Made by a program: the position numbers and the translations under genes | Notes under the pieces: model-generated | Told to the model about the DNA's origin: nothing | Database searches by the model: none | What the model saw: the letters and a program-made list of their open reading frames with translations, nothing else | Shown here: in pieces, positions 62,160-64,000 of the stretch | Numbering within the stretch: position 1 is the first letter of the stretch | How the letters are laid out: each line of letters starts with the position of its first letter | NCBI RefSeq assembly: GCF_025698545.1 | Contig: NC_068569.1 | Coordinates: 13,764,001 to 13,828,000 of the forward strand | Reading direction: 5' to 3' | DNA: 64,000 nt | Origin: Gossypium raimondii | Taxonomy: Eukaryota; Streptophyta; Magnoliopsida; Malvales; Malvaceae

Positions 62160-63368
62160 TCCGACCCTAGTATGAAATCTACCAAATCCTGGATGTCTCT
62201 TAGAAAACGAGATAAAAGACAACAATTCCAGTTGCAAAGATGAAATCAATCAAAATCTGTCAAGAGATCTCATAAGATAATCACTTTAAACCCAGCATTT
62301 TTTCCAAGCATATTCAGTAAAGAGCAGCTATTCCAGCAAGTAATTGCTTTACACGCTAAAACTGCTTAAAACCTAGAAAGAAGGAAATTCTGATTACCAG
62401 GCAAGATGAAAGAGTTAAAAGCAAGAATGGAAACCAGTCAATTACCTCAATTTGGAAGACAAAAGGTTAAAAATTCATATCATGTCTTAGCTGTACTTTA
62501 GAATTCTCCTTCAACATTCGGATTCAAAAGAGTGGAAGAGCTGTCAAAGATCCGTTGCCTTTTAACTTTCAGACCTAAGAGTTTACAGTTTGTACAGCGC
62601 ACACTTCAAGTAAAAGACCAAAAAGGGAACTGATCGAGACAATTAAAAGGTTGTTGTAAAAACCCAAATTAGCCCATATTTTAAGAAAAAGAAAAAGAAA
62701 AACCCCTCTGATTTCATGTAAAATTATCAAAATATACCTTAAATAACATATTTCATATTTCCTTGACTAAAGTGATATCTTTAAATTATATAATTTTGAT
62801 ATGTATTTCTCCTACTTAACCTTTAGTTACCCATTTAAATAGGTAACAAACAAACCTATTTCAGTCATTTTGACAAACACCATATCAGCTTACGTTCCCA
62901 TTCTTTGAAAGCTTTTCTTTTTTCCAAACTATTGCAGTACTTTTTCACTTGCTGATAATAAAAAGAACTACTACGGTATTTTCCTAAGCTTTTCCCAACA
63001 AAACCTTTCTCACTCAAACCATGAGCCTCATCATCAGGAATGGTATACAGTTAAGCATTATATAATTACAATGACAGTTGCAAATTTTCTGTCCAACTTA
63101 TGGGTCTTTTTCTCTTTTTATAAAAATAAAAAAAAGAAAGAAAAAATGTCCCTGAAACCATGAACAGTTGCACACAATGTAGACTGCTTAATGTTGAAGG
63201 TAGATTGCAAAGAGTACCTATTGCAAATAATCCAAATTTGAGAAAGGGTACCTAAACACCACCCCCAATGTCACCTATACTCAATAATGAATTAAACACT
63301 AATCATTCATCAAGACCTTCGACTGTAAGGCTCGTTCCTTTTCTGTTTTTAGTTTGACAACTTGAAAA
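62160..63368. other. MYND gene 5' region and spacer
   Basis: Likely holds the MYND gene leader, perhaps with a 5'-UTR intron, and its promoter, then the 3' UTR of the next minus-strand gene. AG- and A-rich runs are present near 62680-62700 and 63120-63145. No gene seen. Confidence 0.45.
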
Positions 63369-64000
63369 CTAAGATTGTGCTGGTGGGATGGCATCTTTGG
63401 CATTAGATTCCACGCAATTGGTGTCAGCCGCCATTAAGGAACTACTACTATCTTCGGGTACAACCATTTCTGGAACAGTTTCTTCAGCTGCAGGCTTGGG
63501 CTCAGATGGGATAGTTTCTACTCCAAATATCGTTACTGGTTGGCTGGTCATTGACTCAGAGCATGAACCTGTCGTAGCAGTTGTGGCAGCCTCATTTGAA
63601 GATAATCCATCCATGTGAGACGTGCCAACTCCACCAATTATCTTTGTAGCAAGCTCCAATTCAGTATCTTGAGAAATATCTATATCTTGCCTGGATGAAG
63701 CCTGGTTTTTGAACAAGTTGATTTGAGTGGGTTCACCACCATCGGCTTGAGCTTCAGGCTCAGAAGTTTTGGGAGTGTCAAGGATTTTCACATCATCATG
63801 AAACAATTCCTGTGACTTAAGATCAGAACATACGGCCTGGTCATCAACTTGAGGATTTGGATTTACAGTCTTAGCAGCTGGCACATCAGCAGTAAACATT
63901 GCAGGCACTGGCTCAGATGTATTAAGTGCCTCCACGCTAATATTTGGTCCTTTCATCAGCTTTAAGGCTTCAAATCCCAGCGGTGACTGATCCTGTACCA
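63369..64000 (-). CDS. C-terminal part of an acidic Ser/Thr/Pro-rich protein, cut by the window
   Basis: An open frame on the minus strand, with its stop at 63369, stays open to the window edge (the upstream part reads VQDQSPLGFEALKLMKGPN), so the ATG at 63956 is probably internal and the gene continues to the right. The visible 200-odd residues are low-complexity, acidic and rich in Ser, Thr, Pro and Ala (SEPVPAMFTADVPAAKT, EPKPAAEETVPEMVVPEDSS), as in disordered tails of nuclear proteins. No domain is seen and I do not assign a function. Confidence 0.6.
   Translation of the reverse strand, partial: VQDQSPLGFEALKLMKGPNISVEALNTSEPVPAMFTADVPAAKTVNPNPQVDDQAVCSDLKSQELFHDDVKILDTPKTSEPEAQADGGEPTQINLFKNQASSRQDIDISQDTELELATKIIGGVGTSHMDGLSSNEAATTATTGSCSESMTSQPVTIFGVETIPSEPKPAAEETVPEMVVPEDSSSSLMAADTNCVESNAKDAIPPAQS

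Noticed and set aside
62160-62249. Longer start for the MYND protein (30 more codons)
   Set aside because: The extra segment lacks the conservation I remember for the family, whose members begin MDLHLKNLF.
63388-63618. Plus-strand open frame opposite the acidic protein
   Set aside because: It is the antisense shadow of a longer minus-strand frame with better coding character.

Overview
This window is a stretch of a dicot plant nuclear genome. It shows AT-rich spacers, spliced genes with short GT-AG introns, and proteins that are all plant families. The left edge carries an old LTR whose arrays of CACGGGCGTG-type and GGCTC...GAGCTTCCCG-type motifs I associate with Ty3/gypsy elements of cotton, so Gossypium (Malvaceae) is my best guess for the source. 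That is recall from memory and was not tested by search. I see no bacterial, organellar or viral gene system.

Layout. 1-3176 is LTR retrotransposon fossil material. A gene-rich block runs from 4.2 to 31 kb: THI1 thiazole synthase (+), an intronless P-class PPR protein (+), an OST3/OST6 oligosaccharyltransferase subunit (+), an NTF2 nuclear transport factor (+), a PMEI-pectin methylesterase (+), a CRIB-motif ROP effector of the RIC family (+), an RluA-family pseudouridine synthase (-) and, head-to-head with it, the large LRR/ARM/patatin phospholipase pPLA-I (+). 31-39.4 kb is almost gene-free and holds a MULE-type MITE, tRNA-derived SINE-like copies and one possible small-protein fragment. TOM1 (+) follows at 39.4-42.6 kb. 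42.6-48.4 kb is gene-free and packed with small inverted-repeat elements. A Derlin (+) lies at 48.4-50.9 kb. Then come a broken F-box gene, a small coiled-coil gene (-), more MITE debris, an intact F-box paralogue (+), a class V small heat-shock protein (-), a MYND zinc-finger protein (-) and the 3' end of an acidic protein gene (-) that leaves the window.

The genes do not form a pathway; they are housekeeping and stress genes kept together by descent. From memory, their Arabidopsis counterparts fall in two chromosomal neighbourhoods (At1g11560-11580 / At1g61790-61850 and At4g21745-21870 / At4g04860-04900), which suggests an ancestral block. For spliced genes I gave the full span and listed exons in the evidence. 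Exon borders were chosen by hand from splice sites, reading frame and remembered family alignments, and each listed model adds up to an open frame.

I did not find a convincing undescribed system. The most notable observations are two probable GC-AG introns, a 768-bp near-perfect hairpin element with a perfect 9-bp target duplication and a second, older copy, two further MULE-type MITEs with 9-bp target duplications, a SINE-like family with three clear copies and one degraded relative, and a compact divergent promoter with twin GACGTC sites.
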